A DNA stretch of 64,000 nucleotides from DATFVJ01 sp963820395 (GCA_963820395.1 CAWGAE010000011.1:62001-126000), one strand, 5' to 3'; counted from the first letter of the stretch, positions 43,100-52,256 are shown. Numbers and translations are program-made. The notes: generated by a model from the sequence alone, not told the origin.

Positions 43100-43778
43100 G
43101 ATCTTTCGGGCTGTTCGCCGCAGCACGGTGACAGACCTGACGCTGCCGACGCCGACCGCGCCTGCCGGGCTGGCCGACGCGCTGCGGCAGTCCGCTGCGG
43201 TGCTGCGCACTCACGCCGACCACACCGTGCGCGGCGCCTTCGTCGCCGGGCTGGCGATCCCCTGGGGCAATGTCACGAACGACCCGGGTGGCTACCATTT
43301 GGTTTGGTGCCGGGACGGCGGCGAGACTGCGCTGGCGCTGGCGGCCGCCGGGCACCCGGACGACGCCGCTACGGCGTTGGGTTACCTCATTCAGCCAGCC
43401 GAACCCAGCTGACGGGTCGTGGCCACGGTGCTTCTTCATTACCGGGACGAACACCCGGATGCCGGGGCAGTCCAACTGGACGAGGTCGCTTTCCCGCTGC
43501 TGCTGGCGGGCAAGCTCGCCGAGATGGGGGTGACGCTGCCCGCCGGAACCGATGACGCGGCCCGCCTGGCTGCGGGCTACCTGGCGGCAAACGGCCCGGT
43601 GTCCAACCAGGACGTCGACCGGTGGGAGGAGAACGCCGGAGCCAGCGCCTTCACGATCGGCCTGGAGATCGTCGCCCTGCTCGTCGCCGCGTCCAGGTTG
43701 ACCGGCAGCGACCAGGCGCTGGCCCTGGCGCTGGCGGACAACTGGACCGAGCGCCTCGAGGAGTTTTCCACACCGTAG
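43100..43778 (+). pseudogene. GH15 glucoamylase-like fragment, frameshifted
   Basis: The first frame gives LRQSAAVLRTHADHTVRGAF, then IPWGNVTNDPGGYHLVWCRD, the substrate-binding WGN and catalytic-domain blocks of GH15 glucoamylases. It stops at about 43412. The next frame continues DAGAVQLDEVAFPLLLAGKL, then NQDVDRWEENAGASAFTIGL with the family RWEE motif, to 43778. The N-terminal super-sandwich domain and the C-terminus are missing. It is a dead internal fragment. Confidence 0.7.
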
Positions 43779-43976
43779 ACGGTGCAATCGTGATGCCGAG
43801 CTTGATGCCGTCGACTCGCCACCTCGAGCCGGGGCGCCCGGGGCACGGGCTGCGAGGTTCGTGGCGGATAGGGCGGGCGGCCATCCCATCGCTAAAGTCC
43901 GCCACCGACGGTGACTCGTCGGATAGCCGCGTCGTGCGGACCAGCGGCTCGCTCGTTGCGCTCCTGACGATTCCGC

Positions 43977-44475
43977 ATGACCTCACATGACGAGGGTGAG
44001 CTGGGCGTTGAGGAGGGAAGCGGGGCAGCACCCGGCACCGGGACGGCCGTGATCCCCGGCGCCGTGACCGGCCACGGCCAAGACGGGGTGGCACGAAGGG
44101 AGCCGGAGCGAGCCGCCGGAGCCGCCGGAGCCGCCGGTGCGGGGCCCGGCGGTGGGCGCGCGGCCTGGCGAGGCGCAGGTGGCCGCCGGTATGCGGGTGC
44201 GATGCTGATGCACGCGTTCTCCGGCCGGGCAGACGCCGACACGGTCCTCGGCGGGGTCAGCGGCCGGCCCGGTGATGTGGCGCTGCTGACCGCGGCGTCG
44301 CTGGCGTTCGCGCTAGGCGCCGCATCGGTGGAAGCCACCGTAGCACCTGATCCGGGCCGCTGGCCGGGCTGGGTGCGCTGCCGGAGCTGCGCACCCTGCG
44401 GCCCCGGCTGGCGGCTATCGCCGGCGGCTGCGACCCGCTTGGCGTGCAGGCCTCGCCGACACCGTCTGGCCCCGA
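43977..44475 (+). pseudogene. transposase N-terminal fragment (unclassified family)
   Basis: The translation RRYAGAMLMHAFSGRADADT, then GDVALLTAASLAFALGAASV, followed in another frame by ELRTLRPRLAAIAGGCDPL, matches the start of an actinobacterial transposase family that I know only from such N-termini. It is frameshifted near 44360 and lacks the catalytic part. Confidence 0.5.
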
Positions 44476-44572
44476 TTCAAGCTCCAATCTCGCCTTCTGC
44501 TCGACAAAACCCCAGGTGAAGCCGCCCTTTCTTGATCGCAAACGGGCTCCTCCAGCAACTCCCGACGTGGGT

Positions 44573-44887
44573 CGCCGTCACTAACTGCCTCTGGTCTTGT
44601 ACCCGGGGTTGCCAGTTCAGTCCCAGTTTCCCGTTCCGTTCACGTGGCCTAACCTTTCTATTGAAAGACTTAAGGGTCCCCGTCACTAACTGCTTCTGGT
44701 CTTGTACCCGGGGTTGCCGGTTCAGTCCCAGTTTCTTGTTCCGTTCACGTGGCCTAACCTTTCTATTGAAAGACTTAAGGGTCGCCGTCACTAACTGCTT
44801 CTGGTCTTGTACCCGGGGTTGCCGGTTCAGTCCCAGTTTCCCGTTCCGTTCACGTGGCCTAACCTTTCTATTGAAAGACTTAAGGGT
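44573..44887. repeat. three tandem 105-bp repeats
   Basis: Three head-to-tail copies (44573-44677, 44678-44782, 44783-44887) differ at only a few positions (for example CTCTGG/TTCTGG and TTTCCCG/TTTCTTG). The unit has lower GC than its surroundings, ends TTGAAAGACTTAAGGGT, and its length is 35 codons, so frames stay open through all copies on both strands. The array ends 50 bp before the kinase start. It is not a CRISPR: there are no spacers. It may be a variable-number promoter or leader element. Confidence 0.95.
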
Positions 44888-44937
44888 CGCCGCCCGGTTG
44901 CCCAGCCGGGGCAATGATCCTGGGGAGGGAACGTGTG

Positions 44938-46713
44938 ATGCCCGAACTGCCTCTGGTCGGTGACGAGTTCGCGGGCTTCCGGTTGCGTGCCGTTCTTGGC
45001 CGCGGCGGGATGAGTGTCGTCTATCAGGCTGAGAATCCACGTCTGGGTAGCGTTATCGCGCTGAAGGTGCTGGCTCCCGAGCTTGCGACAGACGATGCTT
45101 TCCGGGCCGGGTTCCTCGAGGAATCGCGTATCGCCGCCTCGCTGAATCACCCGAATGTAATCCCTATCTATGACGTGGGATCCAGCGGGGCCCTGCTGTA
45201 TATCGCGATGCGGTATGTCTCGGGGACTGACCTGCGGCAGATGATCAAGAAGCGGGGCCGGATTCTTCCGGCCACCGCCTTGTCCCTGGTCGGCCAGGCC
45301 GCGCGGGCACTGGATGCCGCGCACCGGAGGGGGCTGGTGCACCGGGATGTGAAGCCGGGGAACCTGCTGATCGAGCGGGGCATAGACGATGAGCCCGATC
45401 ACGTCTACCTGGCTGATTTCGGGATCACCAAGCATGCGATGTCCCGCAGCGGGCTGACCTCGACGGGACAGTTCCGCGGCACGGTCGACTACGTCGCTCC
45501 CGAGCAGATCCTGGGCATGTCAGTGCTGGGCCCGGCCGACCAGTACTCCCTGGGCTGCGTGATGTATGAGTGCCTGACCGGCCGAGTTCCATTCGAGAAG
45601 GACCTGGACGCCGCGATCATCTGGGCCCATGTCGAGGAGAGCCCCACGTTGCCTACGGACCTGCGTCCTGAGTTGCCGACGGCGGTGAATGACGTGTTCT
45701 CCCGGGTCCTGGCCAAGCAGTCCGGCGACCGTTACGGAAGCTGCCGCGAGTTCATCGAAGCCATGCGCGTTGCCCTCGGCGGCCTCGCAACCGAACCGCT
45801 GACGCTCGGGTCCACCGGCAGCCGGAAGGCCGGGCCGCACGCTGGGGGGATTCCCGGGAGCTTTACGCACGAGCCGCTGCCTGAGCCTCCTGCCGACACA
45901 GGTGCCGCCGAGCCGCAGGCCGTGCGGGCAGACCAGAGCGACAGCATGACCTCCCACGGCCGCAAGGCCGGTGGAGCGCCGCCGGGCGAGGCCGGCGAGC
46001 CTGACGGCCGTCAGCCAGCCGCGGCACGGCCCGGGCCGTGGCGCAGGTTCCTCCGCCCGAGCTGGATAGCCGCCCTGACGGCGCTGATCCTGATCGCCGC
46101 AGGGGTGGGCATCTGGGCCCTCGTGCGCGGCGGGTCCGCCTCCCATGCGCCCACTACAGCCAAGCCGCCGATGTCTGCCCAGCCCAAGGCGCCGACCAGC
46201 GCGCTCATGAGCGCGATCATCCTAGCGAACGAGAGCGGCAGCGCCAAAGGCTTGCTGCCGCCCTCAAGCTGCAAGCAGCACAGCGCGACGGTGGTGATCT
46301 GTACGGCTCCGGCACCCGGTATCAGCGGAGCCATCTTCCGGACTTATCCTTCACTCGAGGCTTTGTACGCTGCCTACACCGCTCAGGTCAACTCGCTCAA
46401 CTCCGGCAATTTCCAGGAGAACTTCCAGGACTGCGAACCCGAAGAGACCTACGGTGAGGTTGGCTGGAATCACCAGTTCGAGCACCCAAAAAACTACTCG
46501 ATCGCGCAGATGAGCGCGGGAAGGGTGACGGATGCCCAGGCCGCAGGCCGAGTGTTCTGCAATTACAATAACGGCCGGGAAAACCTCCTATGGACCCAGG
46601 ACGACGGTCATCTCCTCGCCTATGTGGCCGGCCCGGTGCATGAGGACGTGTGGAACTGGTGGTACGGAGTCCATCACAATATCGGCTTCAGCGGGCCACC
46701 CACGCATATGTAA
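44938..46713 (+). CDS. PknB-like transmembrane Ser/Thr protein kinase
   Basis: The ATG at 44938 follows GGGGAGGGA. The 591-residue protein has a complete kinase domain: glycine loop GRGGMSVVY (about residues 21-29), ATP-binding Lys in IALKVL, HRDVKPGN catalytic loop, DFG in LADFGITKH, and APEQ. A Pro/Ala-rich juxtamembrane region leads to one span (WIAALTALILIAAGVGIWAL, about 373-392) and an outside domain of about 180 residues without PASTA repeats, containing three Cys (CKQHSATVVIC, FCNYNN). It would sense an extracellular cue and phosphorylate cytoplasmic proteins. The 105-bp repeats upstream may affect its expression. Confidence 0.93.
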   Translation: MPELPLVGDEFAGFRLRAVLGRGGMSVVYQAENPRLGSVIALKVLAPELATDDAFRAGFLEESRIAASLNHPNVIPIYDVGSSGALLYIAMRYVSGTDLRQMIKKRGRILPATALSLVGQAARALDAAHRRGLVHRDVKPGNLLIERGIDDEPDHVYLADFGITKHAMSRSGLTSTGQFRGTVDYVAPEQILGMSVLGPADQYSLGCVMYECLTGRVPFEKDLDAAIIWAHVEESPTLPTDLRPELPTAVNDVFSRVLAKQSGDRYGSCREFIEAMRVALGGLATEPLTLGSTGSRKAGPHAGGIPGSFTHEPLPEPPADTGAAEPQAVRADQSDSMTSHGRKAGGAPPGEAGEPDGRQPAAARPGPWRRFLRPSWIAALTALILIAAGVGIWALVRGGSASHAPTTAKPPMSAQPKAPTSALMSAIILANESGSAKGLLPPSSCKQHSATVVICTAPAPGISGAIFRTYPSLEALYAAYTAQVNSLNSGNFQENFQDCEPEETYGEVGWNHQFEHPKNYSIAQMSAGRVTDAQAAGRVFCNYNNGRENLLWTQDDGHLLAYVAGPVHEDVWNWWYGVHHNIGFSGPPTHM

Positions 46714-46906
46714 GGACCGGACGCATGGCAGGTGGTACACAACGCGCTGGCCATTGCGAATCGCCGCGTCCAGCACGATCAGGTGATCGGCGGCCTGTGC
46801 GGGGACCTCGGTCACCGAGCTGAGGCGGCCAACGACCCTGGCGCACGCGCTGGACTCGCTGGAGCATGAGGAGGAACTCCCTGGAGCATGACGAGGGACA
46901 AGGTAA

Positions 46907-47905
46907 GTGGGGACCGTGACGAAGGTGATTACCCTGCGAGAGCCGGTCGTGACCAGCTACGCTCAGTTCCTGATCGACATGGCCGCGCGCGCCCCGTCGG
47001 TGCACAATAGCCAGCCATGGCGGTTCCGGATCGGCCCGTCCACGATCGAGGTTCACTGCGACAAGCACCGTAAGCTGCGCACTGACATCCTGGGCCGGGA
47101 TATGCTGATCAGCTGCGGTGCCGCCTTGTTTGGGCTGCGGCTGGGAGTGCGGTCGCTCGGGTACCTGCCGGTTGTCCAGCTGCTGCCTGACCCGACGCGG
47201 CCACACCTGGTGGCCCGGGTGGGAATAGGCGCTTCGGCGCCAGTGACGGGCGAGGAAAACCGGATGCTCGAGGCGGTGCCGTACCGACACACTCACCGTG
47301 GCCCATTCGAGCCTGGCCCGCTGCCGGACGGGCTGCTTCGCGGGCTGCGGGATCACGCTCTGGCCGAGGGAGCCACGCTGGCGCTGGTCAAGGAGAACGC
47401 TGCTTATCAGCGACTGGCTGGCATCGTCGCTGCGGCGGCCGACCATCTGTATCTGGACACACGCACGCGGGAGGAGACGCGGCGGTGGACCAGGGACGCA
47501 GACAGCCTGGCTCGTGACGGCGTATCGGCACAGACCTTTGCGGCCAGCGCGGCCGGTCACCCCTGTCGGCTGACGCAGCGTGACTTCGACCTGGGCCGGG
47601 GGCTGGCGCGGCTGCCGGCGGGCGGGGAGTCGCCGGCCGCTACCGCGGTGCTGCTGACGCCCGGCGAAAACTGGGTCGAATGGCTGCGCGCCGGGCAGGC
47701 TCTGCACCGACTGCTGCTGCACGCGGCGAGCAAAAGGGTGTTCGCGAGCCTCTACTCCCAGCCGCTGGAGCTTCCCGCGACTCGGGCCCTGATCCGGGAC
47801 CGGCTGGCGCTCCCCGGGAACCCGCAGGTGCTACTGCAACTCGGCTGCGCCAACATCGCAGAGCCCACCGCTCGCCGCCCGGCCGATGAGCTGATCGACG
47901 CATGA
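46907..47905 (+). CDS. Acg-family FMN-binding (nitroreductase-like) protein
   Basis: A 332-residue protein of the Acg family, flavin proteins related to nitroreductases and known from the dormancy regulon of mycobacteria. Visible features are the N-terminal FMN/phosphate-binding block AARAPSVHNSQPWRF, the central RHTHRGPFEP and the C-terminal AGQALHRLLLHAASKRVFAS. The start is GTG 46907 or GTG 46916; spacing to GACAAGG favours one of these. Acg proteins probably sequester FMN or act on nitro compounds. The 190 bp before it hold a short unrecognised scrap. Confidence 0.85.
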   Translation: MGTVTKVITLREPVVTSYAQFLIDMAARAPSVHNSQPWRFRIGPSTIEVHCDKHRKLRTDILGRDMLISCGAALFGLRLGVRSLGYLPVVQLLPDPTRPHLVARVGIGASAPVTGEENRMLEAVPYRHTHRGPFEPGPLPDGLLRGLRDHALAEGATLALVKENAAYQRLAGIVAAAADHLYLDTRTREETRRWTRDADSLARDGVSAQTFAASAAGHPCRLTQRDFDLGRGLARLPAGGESPAATAVLLTPGENWVEWLRAGQALHRLLLHAASKRVFASLYSQPLELPATRALIRDRLALPGNPQVLLQLGCANIAEPTARRPADELIDA

Positions 47906-47929
47906 GCTGGTGAACGTGCCTGCAGTGTT

Positions 47930-48012
47930 GGGCGTTCGCGCCAACGAGGCAGACGGGTCTCAAAGACCTTTGGCCCGTAGCCCGAGGGCGTGGGTTCGCG
48001 GGTCCCACCAGC
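47930..48012 (+). tRNA. degenerate tRNA-Leu(CAA)-like sequence
   Basis: The stretch contains GGCAGACG (D-arm-like), an anticodon-like loop CTCAAAG between weak arms, a variable arm GCCCGAGGGC and a T-arm-like GTGGGTTCG...CCCAC followed by CA. The T-loop is two bases too long and no acceptor stem pairs, so it is at best a decayed tRNA or the scar of an attachment site. Confidence 0.2.
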
Positions 48013-48098
48013 GCTGACAGCCGCCGCCAGGATCTGTTGCCCGCGCTTGTTCTGGCGCCAGCGGAAAGTCAGGCCAGTCCAAAATTTGCTCTGATCAG

Positions 48099-48510
48099 AT
48101 GGAGGTCATGATCTCTGAGGCGACGCAGATGCTTTCCAAAGTGCAGCCCATCCCGGTGACGCTTGGGCACGTCCTGTATCACCCCGAAGCCATCATGCTT
48201 GCGGTTCGCCCCCACTACGCGCTGGATCCGATTCTCAAGGCCGTCGAGTATGCGACGCGTAAAGCGACCGGCAGGGACGATGTCGGGAACGGGTCTCTCT
48301 CGGCATGGACACCGCACGTGACGGTCTCCTACAGCACTGCCGAGCAGTCCGCGGGCCCGATCATCGCTGCCCTCGGAAAGGAATTGCCGAGCTGTGAAGT
48401 CCGAATCAGCAGCGTGAGCCTCGTCATTCAGCAGGGACCGGAGCGCCTCTGGGACTGGGTGCCAGTCGGGACCGTCCATCTCGGGACGGTCGAGGATGAA
48501 GGACGACTGC
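48099..48510 (+). pseudogene. 2'-5' RNA ligase-like protein, C-terminal part
   Basis: The frame (IPVTLGHVLYHPEAIMLAVR, then LSAWTPHVTVSYSTAEQSAG and CEVRISSVSLVIQQGPERLW) matches the second half of LigT/2'-5' RNA ligase-like phosphoesterases and keeps the second H-x-T/S motif (HVTVS). The first half with the other catalytic His is missing. The frame runs on into group II intron sequence, so the native stop is probably lost. Confidence 0.6.
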
Positions 48511-48569
48511 CCGGATCATCAGTCGGATCCGTCACCGAGAACCAGCCTCCCGCGCCGGTCTCCTCGGAG

Positions 48570-49115
48570 TGCGCCGACCTGCCGCTACGCTCCACTGCGG
48601 TACTCAACGGAACTCACCGTCTCCTCCCGCAGCGGCCCGCATGCGCGGGATGGCTGCGATCACTGCGACCGGCACGAGCAACACCGACTCCTCCGCCTCA
48701 CTCGACGTTCGGTCCTTCCCGGCTGATGTCCGTTCCCCCGCCGGTACTACGACCTCTGCTGACTTCTGCCCGGTCAGCCCTCACCTCACGATGCGAGCCG
48801 TCGGCGCGGCGACACCACAGCACAACCGACACCCAGGCAGATCTCCCCGGATAAGAACGATCACTTTCCCCCTGCGCCCGCCGCGTCTACGTGGCGACCC
48901 TGTCGGTGGTGACGGGCTTCACCTTCTTGAGCAGGCTCACCCAGATCGCCCCGCCTTCTACGCGGTTCGTGTTCCTCGGTGCAGAGTTTCGCCTCGGGCT
49001 TCCTTCCCACCCCGCCTCACGACGACGCAGTTGCCTCCGGCTAGGAGTTAGCACCACCTCTTCCTCCAGGGGACTTTCACCCCCAAGCGATCGCCCATGC
49101 CGGGCGTACTCAAGG
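48570..49115 (-). ncRNA. group II intron, 5' ribozyme fragment
   Basis: Read on the minus strand from about 49100, the sequence has the ordered blocks of a bacterial group II intron 5' region: CGCTTGGGGGTGAAAGTCC, GCTAACTCCTAGCCGGAGGC, GGGAAGGAAGCCCGAGGC, CGAGGAACACGAACCGC, AAGGTGAAGCCC, CTTATCCGGGGAGA, and AAGTCAGCAGAGGTCGTAGTA near 48745-48770. Domains I-III are largely there, but the maturase gene and domains V-VI are gone; the fragment ends against the RNA-ligase-like gene. It is a different intron type from the one at 57614-61741. Confidence 0.65.
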
Positions 49116-49216
49116 GCGCGCTTCGCGCGTCACACGTGATGAACACGTGATGTCCTTCGGGCACCACTGCCGCAGGCGAACCCGCACGTCAGCAAGCTAT
49201 GCCCCGTTTTGGAACC

Positions 49217-49423
49217 CCACAGGATCACGTGCTGATCCTCGGCGAGCGACATCTCCGCAAGGTCCTGGCTGAGTACGCCCGGCACAACGGCCACAGGCCG
49301 CATCAGGACTTGCAGCAGAAGCCTCCGCTGCGTGAGCCCGGCCACCCCGTCGATATCACTGCCACGATCGAGCGCAGCCGTGTCGTGGGCGGCCTGATCA
49401 GCGAGTACCGTCGAGCAGCCTAG
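49217..49423 (+). pseudogene. integrase-core transposase, C-terminal fragment
   Basis: The frame (LGERHLRKVLAEYARHNGHR, then PHQDLQQKPPLREPGHPVDI and RSRVVGGLISEYRRAA, stop at 49421-49423) is the C-terminus of the same rve-type transposase family as the remnants at 14151 and 29150. Only the last 65 residues remain. Confidence 0.65.
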
Positions 49424-49511
49424 CGAGCGCGAAGCCCGGCAGTTCTGCACCGACGACTGCGCCCGCCGCTACCACAACGACGCCCGCCTCCCCGCCACCG
49501 CACCCGCCATC

Positions 49512-50040
49512 ACCGGCTGCGGCCGGCCAGCACCTTCGCCACCGCCGGCGACAGGTTGTCATAACGGATGTGCCGCCACGGCACCCCGCCGGTCACCTCG
49601 AACGCCGTCACGTGCCCTTCCAGCAGCGCCTCCTGCGCCTGGCTGGAATACGCCCGGTGGACGCCCTTGCCCGAGCACGACAGCCGGTAGGCGAACAAGT
49701 GACAGGTAACCAGATGCCCCGCCACGCACACGGCGGCGTCGCCGAAGTCCACCTCCGCCTCCGCCCCCGGCTCCTTGGCCTGCGGCACGAACCCCGCCGC
49801 GCTCCCGGCACCCCCGCGGTGCTCCGCCTCGATCTCTGCCGCCGCCCGGCGTACTTGCACACATACGAATACGACACGGCCGCATCCTGGTCATCCCGCA
49901 GCCGCTCGAAGATCCGCCGCGCGGTATGCCGCTGCTTACGCGGCGCGTCCAGGTCCTCCCGAAGCATCGCATCGATCCACCCGGCCACCGCCTCACGCAC
50001 CGGAGCCTCCCGGACCACGGCCTTCCGCCATGGTTTGATC
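49512..50040 (-). pseudogene. IS21-family IstA transposase fragment
   Basis: On the minus strand VREAVAGWIDAMLREDLDAP, then RHTARRIFERLRDDQDAAVS lie in one frame and, after a frameshift near 49860, VRRAAAEIEAEHR, PGAEAEVDFGDAAVCVAGHL and WRHIRYDNLSPAVAKVLAG in another. The catalytic Asp residues (VDFGDA and RYDNL) are present. The N-terminal HTH, the C-terminus and the istB partner are missing. Confidence 0.7.
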
Positions 50041-50106
50041 TCACCTGGTTCTGGCGCAACGACGGCCGCCGCGCCTTACATCGGTAATCATGATCCGCGC
50101 ATGGGT

Positions 50107-50514
50107 TCATCGGTCGTGGCCAGGGATCGGCTCAGCTAGCGCCGCCCGCGAGGCAGGCGCCGGGAAGGGGTCGGCAAAGTACTGGGTCTCGTGCATGACC
50201 AGCTCGCCAGTGAGCTCCATGACGCTCACCGAGTAGGTGGGCACGCCGTCATAGGTGATCACGCACTCGCTTACCCACAGGTCGCCGCCGCCCCGGATCC
50301 GCAGGACAGTGAAGTGGCGTTCAGCCGGGTGCCCGCTGCGCTGCGCCTGGATCTTTGACCGACCCCGGAAGCGCTCCCCGGACTGCGGGTAGTCCAGTAC
50401 CGCATCTTCGGCGTAGATCGCGTGCTCGGTGTCGATGTCCCCGCGCTCGGAGGCCCCCCAGTGCTGCTCGAGCCGGGCCCGGGTCCTGGCGTCACGATCC
50501 ATTGCGCTGTTCAC
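50107..50514 (-). CDS. SnoaL-like (NTF2-fold) protein
   Basis: A 135-residue single-domain protein. The pattern RLEQHWGASERGDIDTEHAI, YAEDAVLDYPQSGERFRGR and FTVLRIRGGGDLWVSECVIT fits the cone-shaped NTF2/SnoaL fold of small enzymes and binding proteins. The start is the ATG at 50514 or the one at 50502. No active-site residues can be assigned. It is immediately downstream of a tiny membrane-protein gene on the same strand. Confidence 0.8.
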   Translation of the reverse strand: MNSAMDRDARTRARLEQHWGASERGDIDTEHAIYAEDAVLDYPQSGERFRGRSKIQAQRSGHPAERHFTVLRIRGGGDLWVSECVITYDGVPTYSVSVMELTGELVMHETQYFADPFPAPASRAALAEPIPGHDR

Positions 50515-50727
50515 CTAAGCCACGCTAGCAGCAGGGATCTCACTGCCGCCCGGATCAGATGATGCCTGATCGCGGTTCGGCCGCTGCTTGGTCCTGCCGG
50601 GCCGGTCAGCGTCCCAGGGCAGGCCTGGGGAATGGCTGCCGACGGTGAGCGCCGGGGCTACGCCGGTGCACAGGCAGATCTGGATGACGATCGCCATGAC
50701 GATGAAGATCAAGTTTGATCCGTCCAT
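50515..50727 (-). CDS. small single-span membrane protein
   Basis: The minus-strand ATG at 50727 follows GGAAGG by about eight bases. The 70-residue product has an N-terminal hydrophobic helix (LIFIVMAIVIQICLCTGVAP) and a polar, Arg/Pro-rich tail. Its stop abuts the start of the SnoaL-like gene, so the pair is probably one transcript. No family is recognised. Confidence 0.5.
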   Translation of the reverse strand: MDGSNLIFIVMAIVIQICLCTGVAPALTVGSHSPGLPWDADRPGRTKQRPNRDQASSDPGGSEIPAASVA

Positions 50728-50869
50728 TGTGCTTGCCTTCCTTACCTGAGTTCCGCGCAATTTGCCGCGCCTAGAGCGCGCCTTGCAGGTCTGACCTGCA
50801 AGGCAATGGCAAGATGGCGGGCCGTGGGGCGTGTCTCTAGGGCCGCGGCCGGGGCGTGGAGCCGGGGTC

Positions 50870-51235
50870 AGGTGGCGGGGGTGAGTTCGCAGATCTTGCG
50901 GGGTGGGTCGATGCGGAGCTTGGTGAGCAGGCCGCGGGCGGGCTTGGCGATCTCGGTGCGCGCCGGTAGGTCCCGGCGGGTCCGGTGAAGGTGCCGAGGT
51001 GGATGCGGTCGAGTTCGCGGTGCGTGACGGGCCAGGTCTGGCCGGCCTGGTTTTCGGCGCCGCGGACCAGCAGGAGGGCGAGCCAGCACAGCAGGACATG
51101 GGCGCGGATGCGTTCTTCGAGCCGGTGGTAGACGGGCCGCAGGTCCAGGATGGACTTCATGTCCCGCCAGCCGCGCTCGACTTCCAGGAGCTGCTTGTAG
51201 CCGAGGGCGATGTCCTCGGCGGGCATTTCTGGGTT
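50870..51235 (-). pseudogene. IS1634/IS4-type transposase, C-terminal fragment
   Basis: The minus-strand frame GYKQLLEVERGWRDMKSILD, then LRPVYHRLEERIRAHVLLCW and LALLLVRGAENQAGQTWP has the catalytic Glu region (VERGWRDMK) and tail of these transposases. A frameshift near 50960 moves the last block (RTEIAKPARGLLTKLRIDPP) to another frame. The N-terminal two thirds are absent. Confidence 0.7.
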
Positions 51236-51347
51236 GATGCCTTGGAATTCCGAGGGGTGACCCTTAAATTACGACTGGTCGCGTTAGTTCTCACGGGCTA
51301 CTCACGGGCTTGATCTATTCCTCGTTCTGCCAACTGATCCGGTCGCG

Positions 51348-51827
51348 TCAGGTCGGCGCGGCCTGCGCTGAGCAGATGGAGTCACCACCCGAGGCGTGGC
51401 CGGTCGAGACGGTAGCCGAGTTAAGTCCAGGACCAGAGACGACGATCTTGCACGTGATGTCACCCGAGCCCTGAAGCTGGGCGCTCACGTCGTAGTACTG
51501 GGCCGACCCGTCGAACGGCACCGAGCGATGCCACGGGACCGCAGTACGGGAGCCGTCCGTGCCAAGGCCGCTGCTGGGCGCGGTGTTCTCGTTGCCGGTG
51601 CTCCCGTAGGTGATGTTGACCCCATCCGGTGCGGAGCCCGTCACGTAGAAAGTGATCGTGGTGGGGCTTGCGGTGGTCACTGTCGGCGATGTGGTGGGCG
51701 CTGGCGCAGGTGGAGACGTGGTGACCGGTGCTAAGGAGCTAGCGGGAGAGGTAGTGGTGGACCCGCACGCGCTTAACGCGAGCAGTCCGGCCACCGCCCT
51801 GACCGGCACCGTGATGATGTTCCTCAT
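51348..51827 (-). CDS. MmpS-like secreted lipoprotein
   Basis: The start is the ATG at 51827, with CGGAGGAAC seven bases upstream, rather than the ATG at 51848. The 159-residue product has a lipoprotein signal ending LLALSAC, a Ser/Thr/Pro-rich linker and a C-terminal beta-domain (ITFYVTGSAPDGVNITYGST, then VPWHRSVPFDGSAQYYDVSA and CKIVVSG...GDSICSAQA) like MmpS/transport-accessory proteins, with two Cys that may pair. There is no MmpL transporter beside it. Confidence 0.75.
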   Translation of the reverse strand: MRNIITVPVRAVAGLLALSACGSTTTSPASSLAPVTTSPPAPAPTTSPTVTTASPTTITFYVTGSAPDGVNITYGSTGNENTAPSSGLGTDGSRTAVPWHRSVPFDGSAQYYDVSAQLQGSGDITCKIVVSGPGLNSATVSTGHASGGDSICSAQAAPT

Positions 51828-52130
51828 GAGGTTCCTCCGGTTGTGCATGCGTTCAGGACGCTAGTGAACGGTATTACATGAGGTAGGGCCTTTACCGATC
51901 CGCCGAAGGACCTCGGCAGGTGGCCACTTGCGCAACCGCCGGAACCTCGGCCCACACGAACAGGGAACCCGTTTCAAAAACGACGGTTTTCGACTTTTAC
52001 AAATGTCCGTTTGTGGTTGGGCTTGTGGACAGCGCGGCTGAAATGGTGAGCCATCCGCCCGTGACTGAGTTAAGATCCAGGACATTGCAACTGATCTCGC
52101 CTCGGCTAGGAATCACAACGGGTGATGACC

Positions 52131-52256
52131 ATGATCCAGCAGCAAACGATCTACCAGGAAATAGCTGATCGTTACAGCCATCAGCAGACGGATGATCCGA
52201 TTATCGGGCTGATCGTCCTGGCAGTGCTGATCATTCTTATCGCAAAAGGCAAGTGA
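52131..52256 (+). CDS. 41-residue membrane peptide
   Basis: An ATG at 52131 opens a 41-codon frame: a polar N-terminal half (MIQQQTIYQEIADRYSHQQT) and a C-terminal hydrophobic helix (IIGLIVLAVLIILIAKGK). GGTGATG precedes it. The layout is that of a bitopic small membrane protein. It is too short for similarity-based support, so existence is tentative. Confidence 0.4.
   Translation: MIQQQTIYQEIADRYSHQQTDDPIIGLIVLAVLIILIAKGK

Noticed and set aside
44573..44887. CRISPR array
   Set aside because: The three units are contiguous without spacers, are 105 bp long and lack short palindromic repeats; no cas gene is near.
44477..45040. A minus-strand protein made of the repeat
   Set aside because: It has no start signal, runs antisense into the kinase gene, and exists only because the repeat length is a multiple of three. 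It remains a minor alternative for the repeat.
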